Origin: Flavobacterium hydrocarbonoxydans
GTDB lineage: Bacteria > Bacteroidota > Bacteroidia > Flavobacteriales > Flavobacteriaceae
Reading direction: 5' to 3'
Length of the DNA stretch: 64,000 bases
Assembly: GCF_009789235.1 (NCBI RefSeq)
Contig: NZ_WSTB01000001.1
Location: 186,001-250,000, forward strand
Shown here: in pieces, positions 25,214 through 34,231 of the stretch
Layout: each line of letters opens with the position of its first letter
Numbering within the stretch: the stretch's first letter is position 1
The notes under the pieces: model-generated
Told to the model about the DNA's origin: nothing
What the model saw: only the letters and a program-made list of their open reading frames with translations
Database searches by the model: none
Translations under genes and position numbers: made by a program

Positions 25214-26161
25214 ATGTCAGCTATGAAAATAAAAAAGAAATTACCTTGGAGCCTATTACTATTTTTCTCCAGTTGCTGCATAATTTCAGCACAAGAATTA
25301 TTCGTAAGAGATGGCTATTGCTCCTATTCAGCAGAAACTGAATCAAATGGGGATATTTATACTTTTTCTTCGGATGAAGAAGCAAATAAAGCAGTCGAAC
25401 GAATATTAAAATACACAGGTTTAAAAAAGAACTTCACCATAAAAGCTGCGAATGTAAACAATGCTGAAGCCTCAATTATGGGTAACACTCGTTACATTCT
25501 ATACAATCAAGATTTTATGTTAAGAGTTAAAAAAGTTACCCATACGGATTGGGCTGCTATCAGCATAATGGCCCATGAAATAGGACATCACTTGCAGGGG
25601 CATACTTTACTGAATGGTGGCAGCAGGCCTAATATTGAATTAGAAGCAGATAAATATTCAGGTTTTATATTACAAAAGATGGGAGCAACTCTAGAACAGG
25701 CAAAAGCAGCAATATTATCTATTGCCAGTGAGCAAGGTTCTGATACACACCCTGGAAAAACAGCCAGGGTAGCAGCGATTACAAATGGCTGGATTGAAGC
25801 CAGGGATTTGACTTCTCCACCTGACACTGATAAAACCCCAGATACTGATCCCGTGCACCAACCTGCAGATACCTCATCAAGACTGCCAAGTACCCCAACC
25901 CCAGCAGTATTTTATGTTTCTAGATGCGTATTTGCCAATGATCCAACAGCCTATTATGTAACAAACACAAATATAATCATAACCATAAACCAATTCGGAC
26001 AGGTCGCAGTTGTTGGCCAAAAACTTCCTCCAACATTTCCAAATTTTGCTTGGATGTACCAGACAGCATACACTACTTATGGTGTAGCTCCTAACGGATT
26101 CATTTTTGGAAGCTACCCTAACGGCACATTAATGCAAGTCGGTTATGTAACGAATCCTTAA
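25214..26161 (+). CDS. Secreted M48-like zinc metalloprotease with C-terminal unknown domain
   Basis: A 315-residue exported protein (hydrophobic signal LPWSLLLFFSSCCIISAQ). The peptidase core has IMAHEIGHHLQGH (residues about 119-131) and the third zinc ligand in ELEADKYSGF. After TNGWIEARD comes a Pro/Thr/Asp-rich linker (residues 198-230). A C-terminal domain of about 85 residues follows, with many Asn, Tyr and Thr (YYVTNTNIIITINQFGQ). Start at MSAMK or four codons later. It lies in the cargo region of the decayed conjugative element; target unknown. Confidence 0.75.
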   Translation: MSAMKIKKKLPWSLLLFFSSCCIISAQELFVRDGYCSYSAETESNGDIYTFSSDEEANKAVERILKYTGLKKNFTIKAANVNNAEASIMGNTRYILYNQDFMLRVKKVTHTDWAAISIMAHEIGHHLQGHTLLNGGSRPNIELEADKYSGFILQKMGATLEQAKAAILSIASEQGSDTHPGKTARVAAITNGWIEARDLTSPPDTDKTPDTDPVHQPADTSSRLPSTPTPAVFYVSRCVFANDPTAYYVTNTNIIITINQFGQVAVVGQKLPPTFPNFAWMYQTAYTTYGVAPNGFIFGSYPNGTLMQVGYVTNP

Positions 26162-26298
26162 AACAGAAAAAAATACCAAACCATTTATTTTAAAGTTTGT
26201 CCTTAAAATGTTTACAGCTTTTTTTAAGATTAAATAACCGCTGCATAACTAAATTGAAAAATAAATATAATCAAGCATAGACTAAGCAAATCAATAAT

Positions 26299-28326
26299 AT
26301 GAAAAAAGAACTACATTTATTTTATTTAATTCTTTTCTTTACACTATCGCAATCATATTCCTGCCGCGCCGCAGAATTTCCATGGTTTAATATTAAAGGA
26401 TTCGAAGGTTGGGTTGAATACACTACAAACATATCCGCAGAAAGGCGAATTAATGTTTTGCCAAAATTGTTCGGACCTTCAGGAATAGGAGAATTTGGCG
26501 GGGCTAATGTTGATATGTCTAAGCTCATCAGTATTAAGAGTAACGGAGATCTTGTAATTAAATATCTTGTACTTTCATCTCCCTCAAAATTGCCTGCAAA
26601 CTTCAAAGAAGATGTTGCACGAAGTATAATCCAGTCTGGATTCAACCCCACAGGATTTAATGCTAATTCACTCCACGATTATCAAATAGTAATTCCAAAG
26701 ATTACAAATATTGTTGCTACATTGATTGTTGACGGAGTAGCAGTCAGAACTGCATCCTTAGGTAATACCTTTACCTCATCCGAGTTTATTGGAGAATTTC
26801 GTTTCAACCAGGATGATGATAACTATGCCGCCATTTATAACGGAGATTTCAAAATTGTACTTGAATACAAATTTCCCTATCAAAACTTCAGCAGCCTCAG
26901 CCTAAAGTTAAGCCAATCATCGCTCACAAATATTAAAGTTGATGTTTTTCGTGAAGTAATACGAAAAGCAAAGAGCAGTGGCAGTAAAATGTGGTTTATA
27001 GATACTCGCAAGCAAACTATTAAAACTATAGAAAAAGAAAGAATTTCTACAACAGCCAGTTCCACTTTTAGCAGCAACGTAGATATTGTACTTAGAGATC
27101 CTGATGAAACAATACTAGCACAATTGGAATCGCTTCTAGGATATCAGCAAATTAGCAAAGCTGAATTACTAAACAGACATCAACAACTACAAACAATTGC
27201 ATTGGCAAGCGGAAATCTAAAACTGGGAGAACTAAGCGAAAAATATATTAAAGCACTAAATAGCAATGATGAGCCAGGTCAGATCGATATCCTAGCTTCT
27301 CTTGCCGCGCTTCAAAAAGGCGACATCCTTTCTTTTTTTGCATCTGGAGTTTCTGTAATGCAAAATTCTTCAAGTACAAACTATACCTATACCGCCTCGG
27401 TAGAAACAAGTATTAATACAGAATCTTCAGATTTTTATACCACTACAGTAATTAAAACAATTGATTATAATTATCATGTTGAAATTACAGATTTTCCATA
27501 TCTAAAGTTCGCTATACAAAATGCAGAAAATACTAAAATAGTAGAAGTATTTGGAAGCCCTACTCCATCTATTCTGCAAATTAATGATGCGCTTTTAAAC
27601 TCTGTAGAGACCAATAATCTAATAAATTTGAAGTATTCAATTTTAAAAGGTGGAGATCCAAATTTTAGGGAACCCGTTGATTATAATCCTTTGCTTAACA
27701 TTGCTATATTAAGAAACAGGGCAAAATTAGTTTCTGAATTACTTATCAGTGGAGCAAATCCTAATTTAGATAACCGACACGGAGAAAATGCTATTTTACT
27801 TGCAGAGAATAGTGCAAATCTAGAAATCAAAACTTTGGTATCTAATTACAAAAATAGAAGCGGTGTCACAAACTTAAAAATAAACTTAGACAATAGATTT
27901 TCTATAAGTGACATTTCATTAAATTTAAACGGCAGAGTTGTTGGATATAAACCAAAATATGATCCTGAAAAATTTACTTGGTCTATCGAAAACATAAAGG
28001 AGTATCCTGCGCTGTACAATATGAATGCAATTATAACTATATGGACAATTGTAAAGCCTGAGCAAAATAATCAAATACAGCATAATAAATTCATATCAGC
28101 TGGATTTATTTCTAATTATTCTAATTCTGGATATACTTATACCAAGCAGCTAACTCTTTTTGATCGGATAAAAATTATAAACGGCGGATCAAATACGTAC
28201 AACTATCAGTTTTACTTTGACCCGATAAATTTCAGCATGACAGAAATTAATGGCAAGTCAGCGGATGCATACAAACCAGTTCAAAACCCTCCACTTTCTG
28301 ATGTTATGTTTAACTTCGAAAAATAA
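26299..28326 (+). CDS. Large secreted protein with ankyrin-like repeats
   Basis: A 675-residue exported protein (signal at residues 1-24, LHLFYLILFFTLSQSYSC, a possible lipobox). Residues about 430-515 contain two to three ankyrin-type repeats (KGGDPNFREPVDYNPLLNIA; SGANPNLDNRHGENAILLAE). The N-terminal 400 residues are beta-rich and unrecognised, and the last 150 residues form another unknown domain. It starts 137 bp after the M48-like gene on the same strand, so they may share a role at the cell surface. No catalytic motif is seen. Confidence 0.7.
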   Translation: MKKELHLFYLILFFTLSQSYSCRAAEFPWFNIKGFEGWVEYTTNISAERRINVLPKLFGPSGIGEFGGANVDMSKLISIKSNGDLVIKYLVLSSPSKLPANFKEDVARSIIQSGFNPTGFNANSLHDYQIVIPKITNIVATLIVDGVAVRTASLGNTFTSSEFIGEFRFNQDDDNYAAIYNGDFKIVLEYKFPYQNFSSLSLKLSQSSLTNIKVDVFREVIRKAKSSGSKMWFIDTRKQTIKTIEKERISTTASSTFSSNVDIVLRDPDETILAQLESLLGYQQISKAELLNRHQQLQTIALASGNLKLGELSEKYIKALNSNDEPGQIDILASLAALQKGDILSFFASGVSVMQNSSSTNYTYTASVETSINTESSDFYTTTVIKTIDYNYHVEITDFPYLKFAIQNAENTKIVEVFGSPTPSILQINDALLNSVETNNLINLKYSILKGGDPNFREPVDYNPLLNIAILRNRAKLVSELLISGANPNLDNRHGENAILLAENSANLEIKTLVSNYKNRSGVTNLKINLDNRFSISDISLNLNGRVVGYKPKYDPEKFTWSIENIKEYPALYNMNAIITIWTIVKPEQNNQIQHNKFISAGFISNYSNSGYTYTKQLTLFDRIKIINGGSNTYNYQFYFDPINFSMTEINGKSADAYKPVQNPPLSDVMFNFEK

Positions 28327-28431
28327 ATGTAATCTTAAATACTGTGATTATTATTTTACGGTTAGAGGTGATTTATTAAATGCTAGCATTAAAGGGATAA
28401 TAGACTTTGAATACAGAAATACATATTGCGA

Positions 28432-28843
28432 ATTTCACTTCCAGAAATTCGTTTGTACTATTAAGTAATATAAAATGCTTTTAAACTACATATAAAATAC
28501 AAATTAATAGATCATTACCAAGGGCAGAGACGATACTTTGAGTTTTGTAGCAAAATCGTGGCTCACGGTGTTTTTGAAAACTAGAAAGTCAACAGAATAA
28601 GGTGCTGACGAGTTTAGGTTCGAATATATTATACCATAAATGTTTCTGTAGTTTGAATCAACGGAAACTGGCTTTCAAACATAAAATATAATTACTACCC
28701 AAAAGTTAATTTCACTTCCAGAAACTAACTGTATAGTATTGCATAGAATAAAATGTATTTGAGGTACAAATAAGATACAATTTGAAGAAGTACAATTAGA
28801 GCCACAAAATCAAATTGCACAAAGGTTTGTGGCAAAATCTTGG
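28432..28843. repeat. Tandem diverged ~280-bp repeat with integrase-core-like ends
   Basis: ATTTCACTTCCAGAAA occurs at 28432-28447 and 28709-28724 (277 bp apart). Each is followed by a stretch containing AATAAAATG-like and ACAAAT-like text. Each then has a core: TTTTGTAGCAAAATCGTGGC at 28543-28562 and GGTTTGTGGCAAAATCTTGG at 28824-28843. The first is followed by GAGTTTAGGTTCGAAT near 28613, echoing the TTCGAAT of the tRNA TpsiC arm. No ORF is credible here. This looks like two nested att-site copies. Confidence 0.5.
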
Positions 28844-28936
28844 AAGATGTATTTTAAACAATTAGAAACGCAGCAAATTTAAAACTAGTAAGTTAGCTTC
28901 TGCTAAGTTCTAATTTAAAATGGTTGATTATTAACA

Positions 28937-29377
28937 CTATTTCAACTCTTTTAATGCGCCTTCCAGTTTATATTTTTCCCGAACATAGTCTTCTTCTAAT
29001 GAGTCAATAGTCTGCTGTAAAGATGGATCATAGTGCTTAATACCCCCAGCAAACTGTTTAGTGAATTTTACTTTTTCCTTCAATAGGTTAAGTTGCTTCT
29101 GAGCATCTTCTATACATGTATTCATATATTCCCGCTCATCCTGAGGGCGAGATTCTATTTGTTCTTTCTGCTCATCAATGATCATTTGTGCGGATTTAAT
29201 TATACTGTCTGATTCTTTGTTCAATGCAAACCACTTTCTAAGAAGGTTATTATTGATTCCAGAGACATCATCTAAATCCGTCTCTAGAGCATTTTCATCT
29301 GTACCCGCCCAATCTTTTTGCTGGCAGCAATATAACAGTATAGCAATACCAGCCAGTATGTAAAACTTTGTTTTCAT
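28937..29377 (-). CDS. Small helical lipoprotein, unknown function
   Basis: A 146-residue predicted lipoprotein (MKTKFYILAGIAILLYCC, lipobox LLYC). The mature part is acidic and helical with coiled-coil segments (IIKSAQMIIDEQKEQIESRP, LQQTIDSLEEDYVREKYKLE). It is downstream of dinD on the same strand, with a 37-bp gap, so possibly co-transcribed. No family is recognised. Confidence 0.65.
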   Translation of the reverse strand: MKTKFYILAGIAILLYCCQQKDWAGTDENALETDLDDVSGINNNLLRKWFALNKESDSIIKSAQMIIDEQKEQIESRPQDEREYMNTCIEDAQKQLNLLKEKVKFTKQFAGGIKHYDPSLQQTIDSLEEDYVREKYKLEGALKELK

Positions 29378-29414
29378 ATAATTTCTTATTTAATTTCTCT
29401 TGTGATATTTTCAA

Positions 29415-30284
29415 TTACAAAACAGTTTTATTCTTACTGCTTTTTCTGGTTTTCAATTCTTTGTCTTTGTTGTTTGCCAATTTGATAGTACTAGCAACAG
29501 GAAAATCTTCTGGTAAAATCGAAATTCTTTCTTCAATTACTTTACGAGTTTTTAATCCAACAGCAAAATGAATACTATTGGCTTCAACAATATCATTAAC
29601 TTTGTCGTTTTTGAGCTTTTCTGTGGTTTGAGTAACACGAAATAAATTCACTGCCAATTCTGTATTTTCCATATGGTCGAGAATGTTTTCATTGGGATTA
29701 AGACCTCTAATCTCTCGTATGGCTTTTACATCCAGACCTCCATAAAGTCCTCTATATCCATGGTTTTGAAAAAAGGCATAATCTGCAGGGGTAACAATAC
29801 CAGCTTTTCGTGCGGCTCCTGCTAGCTGAAGATTTCTCTTAGCCAGTTCTTTACGAAGAAAATATCTTCGCTCTTTTACTATTTTAAAATTTTTACTTTT
29901 TTGCTGTTGGTTCAATTCCTGCAGACGAGCTTGTGTTGCAAAATAGGCTTGTCCAAGCGCTACAGGTTTTAAAGCAGGATCTGCATTTTGAATTATAAGA
30001 TAACAGCCATATCGTGATAATTTTGCATCATCCCCATTCCTTTGTAAATCACTCTCAACTGATTTTATTGCACTAAAATCTTTAAAATGTAATGCTGTCT
30101 CCTGACCTGTATTAATACAGGAAGCCTTTGCCTTATCCAACACTTCAATAAATGAACTATACCTGGAATACCCTAGCAATTTTGCAAGATCCTTGGCACT
30201 CCAATACTCATTACCAGCCTTATCTGTTTTTTTGAGTTTCTCAAATATCGATATGCTTTTGCTTTGTGATTTATTTGCTTTCAT
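29415..30284 (-). CDS. dinD: DNA damage-inducible protein D-like (DinD, BRO-type)
   Basis: A 289-residue DinD homologue. The N-terminal BRO-like region contains EYWSAKDLAKLLGYSRYSSF, LDKAKASCINTGQE and LSRYGCYLIIQNADP. The conserved middle has VALGQAYFATQARLQEL, and the C-terminal half has FFQNHGYRGLYGGLDVKAIR. In E. coli dinD is a LexA-regulated inhibitor of RecA-mediated exchange; here regulation is unknown. No LexA box was recognised upstream. It lies at the junction between the conjugative remnant and the stress island. Length is normal (about 275-290 residues). Confidence 0.88.
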   Translation of the reverse strand: MKANKSQSKSISIFEKLKKTDKAGNEYWSAKDLAKLLGYSRYSSFIEVLDKAKASCINTGQETALHFKDFSAIKSVESDLQRNGDDAKLSRYGCYLIIQNADPALKPVALGQAYFATQARLQELNQQQKSKNFKIVKERRYFLRKELAKRNLQLAGAARKAGIVTPADYAFFQNHGYRGLYGGLDVKAIREIRGLNPNENILDHMENTELAVNLFRVTQTTEKLKNDKVNDIVEANSIHFAVGLKTRKVIEERISILPEDFPVASTIKLANNKDKELKTRKSSKNKTVL

Positions 30285-30388
30285 TGCACTTTTTATTTAA
30301 AATCTGAGATTATTTTCTAAACTTATTTTAAATCATCTTAGCTAGACTCTAAGACAGCAAATATCATTTAATATTTTAAGCAGAAAAA

Positions 30389-30442
30389 TGATTTGTATCA
30401 CCTTATAAAAAAACTATAAATATCAAAAGATGATCACAATCA
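30389..30442. promoter_or_regulatory. Paired TGAT-N4-ATCA sites upstream of ppsA
   Basis: Two perfect sites, TGATTTGTATCA (30389-30400) and TGATCACAATCA (30431-30442), lie 42 bp apart centre to centre. The nearer one is about 70 bp before the ppsA start. They match the core of FNR-type boxes, and the same motif recurs upstream of hsp20, osmC/general-stress gene and BON genes. The likely binder is the CRP/FNR-type regulator at 34224-35273. Confidence 0.6.
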
Positions 30443-30512
30443 TTTTTAATTTTTACGTGTCCAACTATCTTTAAAATAAATTAAAAGCCATAAAAAGAGA
30501 GATTTAAAAGAA

Positions 30513-32924
30513 ATGAAAATGGAAAAATATATTTTAAAGTTTAGTGAGATCGGAATTAACGATATTAATAAAGTAGGTGGCAAAAATGCTTCTCTGGGAG
30601 AGATGTACAATAATCTTAGTCCTCATGGTATTAGAGTTTCCAATGGTTTTGCCATAACAACAACTGCCTACAAAGATTTTATAGAATACAATCATTTAAG
30701 TTTTACTCTAAACGAATTAATGCAACTTTTGGATAAGAAAGACTTTATCAACTTAACTGAAATTGGTGAGAAAGCGAGAAAGCTGCTACTTGATGCAAAA
30801 TTTCCCTTAGATCTTCAAACCGAAATTTCAGACGCCTACTCCTGTTTATGTGAAGACAAAGATCTGGCAGTTGCCGTTAGAAGCAGTGCCACTGCAGAAG
30901 ATCTTGTCAATGCAAGCTTTGCTGGACAACACGATTCATTTCTAAATATTAAAGGTACAATGCCGCTGATTTATGCCGTAAAATGCTGTTTTGCGTCACT
31001 CTATACAGACAGAGCCATTAAATACAGATTTGACAAAGGTTTTGATCACGACAAAATATTTCTTTCTGTTGGTATTCAGCAAATGGTCCGCTCTGATTTA
31101 GCTTGTTCCGGTATCGGATTTACACTGGAACCCGAATCGGGATTCCTTGATGTGATTCATATTGCAGGGACCTGGGGTCTAGGTGAAACAATCGTACAAG
31201 GTATCGTAACTCCTGATGAATTTCTTGTATTTAAAAGATCCATTAAAAACAATAAAAAGGCTATTTTGCAGAAAAATCTCGGAGCAAAAAATAAGATGCT
31301 CATTTACAATGATAATTCTTCCGGTACTAATTCAACTGTTCTAAAAATTACGCCCCGAAAATGGTGCAACAAATTTGTCCTTGACGACTCCGAAATTGAA
31401 AAACTCGCCAGATGGGCCCTTATTATAGAAGAACATTATAATAAACCAATGGATTTTGAATGGGCGAAGGATGGCTTAAATGGAGAGCTTTATATTATTC
31501 AGGCCAGACCAGAAACGGTACATTCCCTCTTAAAACCACTATCAATTACTACTTATAAATTAGAAAAAAAAGGAGTAGCATTTGTTCAGGGCGAGGCTGT
31601 TGGAAACCGTATAATTTGTGGTGCTGCAAGAATTCTTGTATCGCCAAAAGACGCTTCAAAACTCCAAAGTGGAGAAATTCTGGTTACTAATTTTACCAGC
31701 CCGGATTGGGATCCTATCCTAAAAAAAGTGGCTGGAATCATTACCAATAAAGGCGGACGAACAAGTCATGCCTCTATAGTAGCCAGAGAAATGGGAACAC
31801 CAGCCATTGTGGGAACCGGTAATGCCACTGAAATTATTAAAGATGGGGATCTTATTACCCTGAGCTGTGCAGAAGGAAAAACCGGTTATGTCTATAAAGG
31901 TAAATTAAAATACCTGCAAACAACTGTGCCACTCAACAAAATAAAGCTCCCTCAAAAACCAAAAGTACAGCTGATAGTTTCTGAACCCGAGAAAGCATTT
32001 GATTTATCATTTTATCCAAATGATGGCATAGGCTTACTCAGACTTGAATTTATTATAAGCCACAAAGTGAAGATACATCCTATGGCGCAGATTCATCCGG
32101 AAAAAGTACTTGATGCTGATCAAAGTTTAGCGATAGCAGCACTCACACAAAACTATAGTAGTAAGCCAAATTATCTCATCGAAAAACTCTCACAAGGTGT
32201 AGCCACAATAGCGGCAGCCTTTTATCCCAAAGAAGTCATCGTCAGAATGAGTGATTTTAAAAGCAATGAATATTCTCAACTTCTCGGAGGCTCTTTTTTT
32301 GAGCCTCACGAAGAAAATCCAATGCTTGGTTTTCGTGGCGCTTCCCGTTACTATCATGAAAAATATCGCGAAGGATTCAGGCTTGAATGTGAAGCGATGA
32401 AAATAGTTCGGGATGAAATGGGACTTACCAATGTAAAACTCATGATTCCATTTTGTCGTACGCCCGAAGAAGGAAAAAAAGTGATCGCTCTAATGGAAGA
32501 ATACGGTTTAAAACAGCGTAATAATGGTCTTGAAATATATGTTATGGCAGAGCTTCCATCAAACATATTACTGGCTCAAGAGTTTGCTGAAATTTTTGAT
32601 GGTTTTTCTATCGGTTCCAATGATCTAACACAGCTTACTTTAGGCATCGACAGAGATTCTGAATTAATTGCAGATCTTTTTGATGAACAAAATCCAGCTT
32701 CAAAACAATTCATACTCCAAATGATAAATACCGCTGTGAAAATGGGTAAGAAAATTGGCCTTTGCGGACAGGCGCCAAGTGATTCAGCAGATTTTACAAA
32801 ATTTTTAGTTATGGCAGGAATCGATAGTATTTCTTTTAATGCTGATGCTCTAATAAATGGTATTAAAAATATCAATACATCAACACTTTCTCTAAAGTTC
32901 AAAAGAGGTGCTTCTATACATTAA
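30513..32924 (+). CDS. ppsA: Phosphoenolpyruvate synthase
   Basis: An 803-residue enzyme converting pyruvate, ATP and water to PEP, AMP and phosphate. Domains in order: N-terminal ATP-grasp (GGKNASLGEMYNNL, AVRSSATAEDL, GQHDSFL); central swivelling domain with catalytic His in GGRTSHASIVAREMGTPAI (about residue 417); C-terminal PEP/pyruvate domain with GSNDLTQLTLG (about 702) and the Cys in GLCGQAPSD. Start ATG at 30513, or two codons later. It is the first gene of the stress island. In similar islands PEP synthase supports carbon or energy balance under oxygen limitation (inference). Two FNR-like boxes precede it. Confidence 0.93.
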   Translation: MKMEKYILKFSEIGINDINKVGGKNASLGEMYNNLSPHGIRVSNGFAITTTAYKDFIEYNHLSFTLNELMQLLDKKDFINLTEIGEKARKLLLDAKFPLDLQTEISDAYSCLCEDKDLAVAVRSSATAEDLVNASFAGQHDSFLNIKGTMPLIYAVKCCFASLYTDRAIKYRFDKGFDHDKIFLSVGIQQMVRSDLACSGIGFTLEPESGFLDVIHIAGTWGLGETIVQGIVTPDEFLVFKRSIKNNKKAILQKNLGAKNKMLIYNDNSSGTNSTVLKITPRKWCNKFVLDDSEIEKLARWALIIEEHYNKPMDFEWAKDGLNGELYIIQARPETVHSLLKPLSITTYKLEKKGVAFVQGEAVGNRIICGAARILVSPKDASKLQSGEILVTNFTSPDWDPILKKVAGIITNKGGRTSHASIVAREMGTPAIVGTGNATEIIKDGDLITLSCAEGKTGYVYKGKLKYLQTTVPLNKIKLPQKPKVQLIVSEPEKAFDLSFYPNDGIGLLRLEFIISHKVKIHPMAQIHPEKVLDADQSLAIAALTQNYSSKPNYLIEKLSQGVATIAAAFYPKEVIVRMSDFKSNEYSQLLGGSFFEPHEENPMLGFRGASRYYHEKYREGFRLECEAMKIVRDEMGLTNVKLMIPFCRTPEEGKKVIALMEEYGLKQRNNGLEIYVMAELPSNILLAQEFAEIFDGFSIGSNDLTQLTLGIDRDSELIADLFDEQNPASKQFILQMINTAVKMGKKIGLCGQAPSDSADFTKFLVMAGIDSISFNADALINGIKNINTSTLSLKFKRGASIH

Positions 32925-33040
32925 GAGAACTTTTTGAATCATAAATTAAAGAATGAAACCAGTAGATAAAAACAACAAGACAAAACATTGATTATCAAAA
33001 ACATTTCGCGATATTTGTTATACCAAAAATCGATTGTGAA

Positions 33041-34231
33041 ATGAAAAACCAGGCACTTTTAAATGCAATTATTGAAAATGCAATCGATGGAATAATCACA
33101 ATTAACCAAAAGGGAATTATTGAATCTATTAACCCTTCAGCATGTAGGCTTTTTTTGTATAATCAGGAAGAAGTTATTGGTAAAAACATTTCACTTTTAA
33201 TGCCTTCTCCAGATAGAGAAAAACACGATTCTTACATACAAAACTACAAATCTTCAGGAATTCCACATATTATTGGACATGACAGGGATGTGCTTGGGAG
33301 GAAAAAAGACGGAAATATATTTCCTTTCAGACTTGGAGTAAGTGAAGTTAAATTTGAGGGAGAAAGAATTTTTGCAGGTTTCATTCATGATATGAGTCAC
33401 CAAAAAGAAGCGGAAAACCGTTTAATGCAATACACTCAGCATTTAGAAGAATTAGTAAAAGACCGTACACAGACGTTAAACGAAACCATTGAAGCCTTAA
33501 CCGCCACACAAGAAGAGGTGAGTAACACCCTGGAAAAAGAGAAAGAACTTAATAAAATTAAAAGCCGCCTCTTATCGATGGCCTCCCACGAATTTAGAAC
33601 ACCTTTGAGCACCATTCAGCTTTCCACTGCCCTACTACAGCGTTATGCAGAAAATATAGATAATCCAAAAATTGAAACCCATATTCGAAAAATCAAAAGT
33701 TCCGTTGTAAACCTCACTACAATTTTAAATGATTTTTTACTTCTTGAAAAAGCAGAATCGAATAAAATTACTCTGGAAATATCAACTTTTAATCTGCAGG
33801 ATTTTATTAAAGAAATTATAGGAGAACTGAAGCTTCTCACAAAAAAGAAACAAAAGATAATTAGCATACCAAATACTGAAATTATTTTGGTAAAGCTGGA
33901 CAAAAACTTACTCAAAAATTGTATCATTAATCTTGTATCCAATGCTATAAAATATTCAGGAGAGGAAACCCAAATCGAACTATCGACATCTATCGCGGAT
34001 ACTATGGTAATCATCAATGTAAAAGATAACGGCATTGGTATTCCTGAGGAAGATCATAAACATTTGTTTGAAGCTTTTTTCAGAGCGTATAATACAGGAA
34101 ATATTCCCGGAACGGGTCTCGGACTCCATATTGTTTCACGCTATGTATCTCTAATGCATGGTACTATTTCATTTAAAAGCGCCATTGATAAAGGAACCTT
34201 ATTCACAATTGAATTGCCACGTTATGACTAA
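33041..34231 (+). CDS. PAS-domain sensor histidine kinase
   Basis: A soluble 396-residue kinase. A PAS domain (residues about 5-115, PHIIGHDRDVLGRKKDGNIF) resembles the haem-binding FixL type, including a His in HIIGHDRD. A coiled linker (HLEELVKDRTQTLNETIEAL) is followed by HisKA with the phosphorylated His in ASHEFRTPLS and by HATPase with N-box, DNGIGIPEED and GTGLGLHI. No transmembrane segment, so it senses a cytoplasmic signal, perhaps oxygen or redox. It overlaps the downstream regulator by 8 bp (ATGACTAA), so the two form a coupled pair. Confidence 0.88.
   Translation: MKNQALLNAIIENAIDGIITINQKGIIESINPSACRLFLYNQEEVIGKNISLLMPSPDREKHDSYIQNYKSSGIPHIIGHDRDVLGRKKDGNIFPFRLGVSEVKFEGERIFAGFIHDMSHQKEAENRLMQYTQHLEELVKDRTQTLNETIEALTATQEEVSNTLEKEKELNKIKSRLLSMASHEFRTPLSTIQLSTALLQRYAENIDNPKIETHIRKIKSSVVNLTTILNDFLLLEKAESNKITLEISTFNLQDFIKEIIGELKLLTKKKQKIISIPNTEIILVKLDKNLLKNCIINLVSNAIKYSGEETQIELSTSIADTMVIINVKDNGIGIPEEDHKHLFEAFFRAYNTGNIPGTGLGLHIVSRYVSLMHGTISFKSAIDKGTLFTIELPRYD

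Larger units (their letters stand above)
12907..28843. mobile_element. Decayed CTnDOT-like conjugative element next to tRNA-Tyr
   Basis: It includes a tyrosine integrase, three small DNA-binding proteins, a TraN-to-TraI transfer cluster, a 3' fragment of traG and cargo genes. Repeats resembling an integrase core occur at 13050 and at 28543/28824, giving approximate borders. Relaxase, coupling protein, most of traG and regulatory genes are missing, so it cannot conjugate alone. The right border is inferred from the repeats only. Confidence 0.6.

Noticed and set aside
12907..28843. Complete, self-transmissible conjugative element
   Set aside because: No relaxase, coupling protein, most of traG or traO-type genes were found.
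29368..29571. 67-aa plus-strand ORF at the dinD 3' end
   Set aside because: It is antisense to dinD and the preceding gap and has only random hydrophobic composition.
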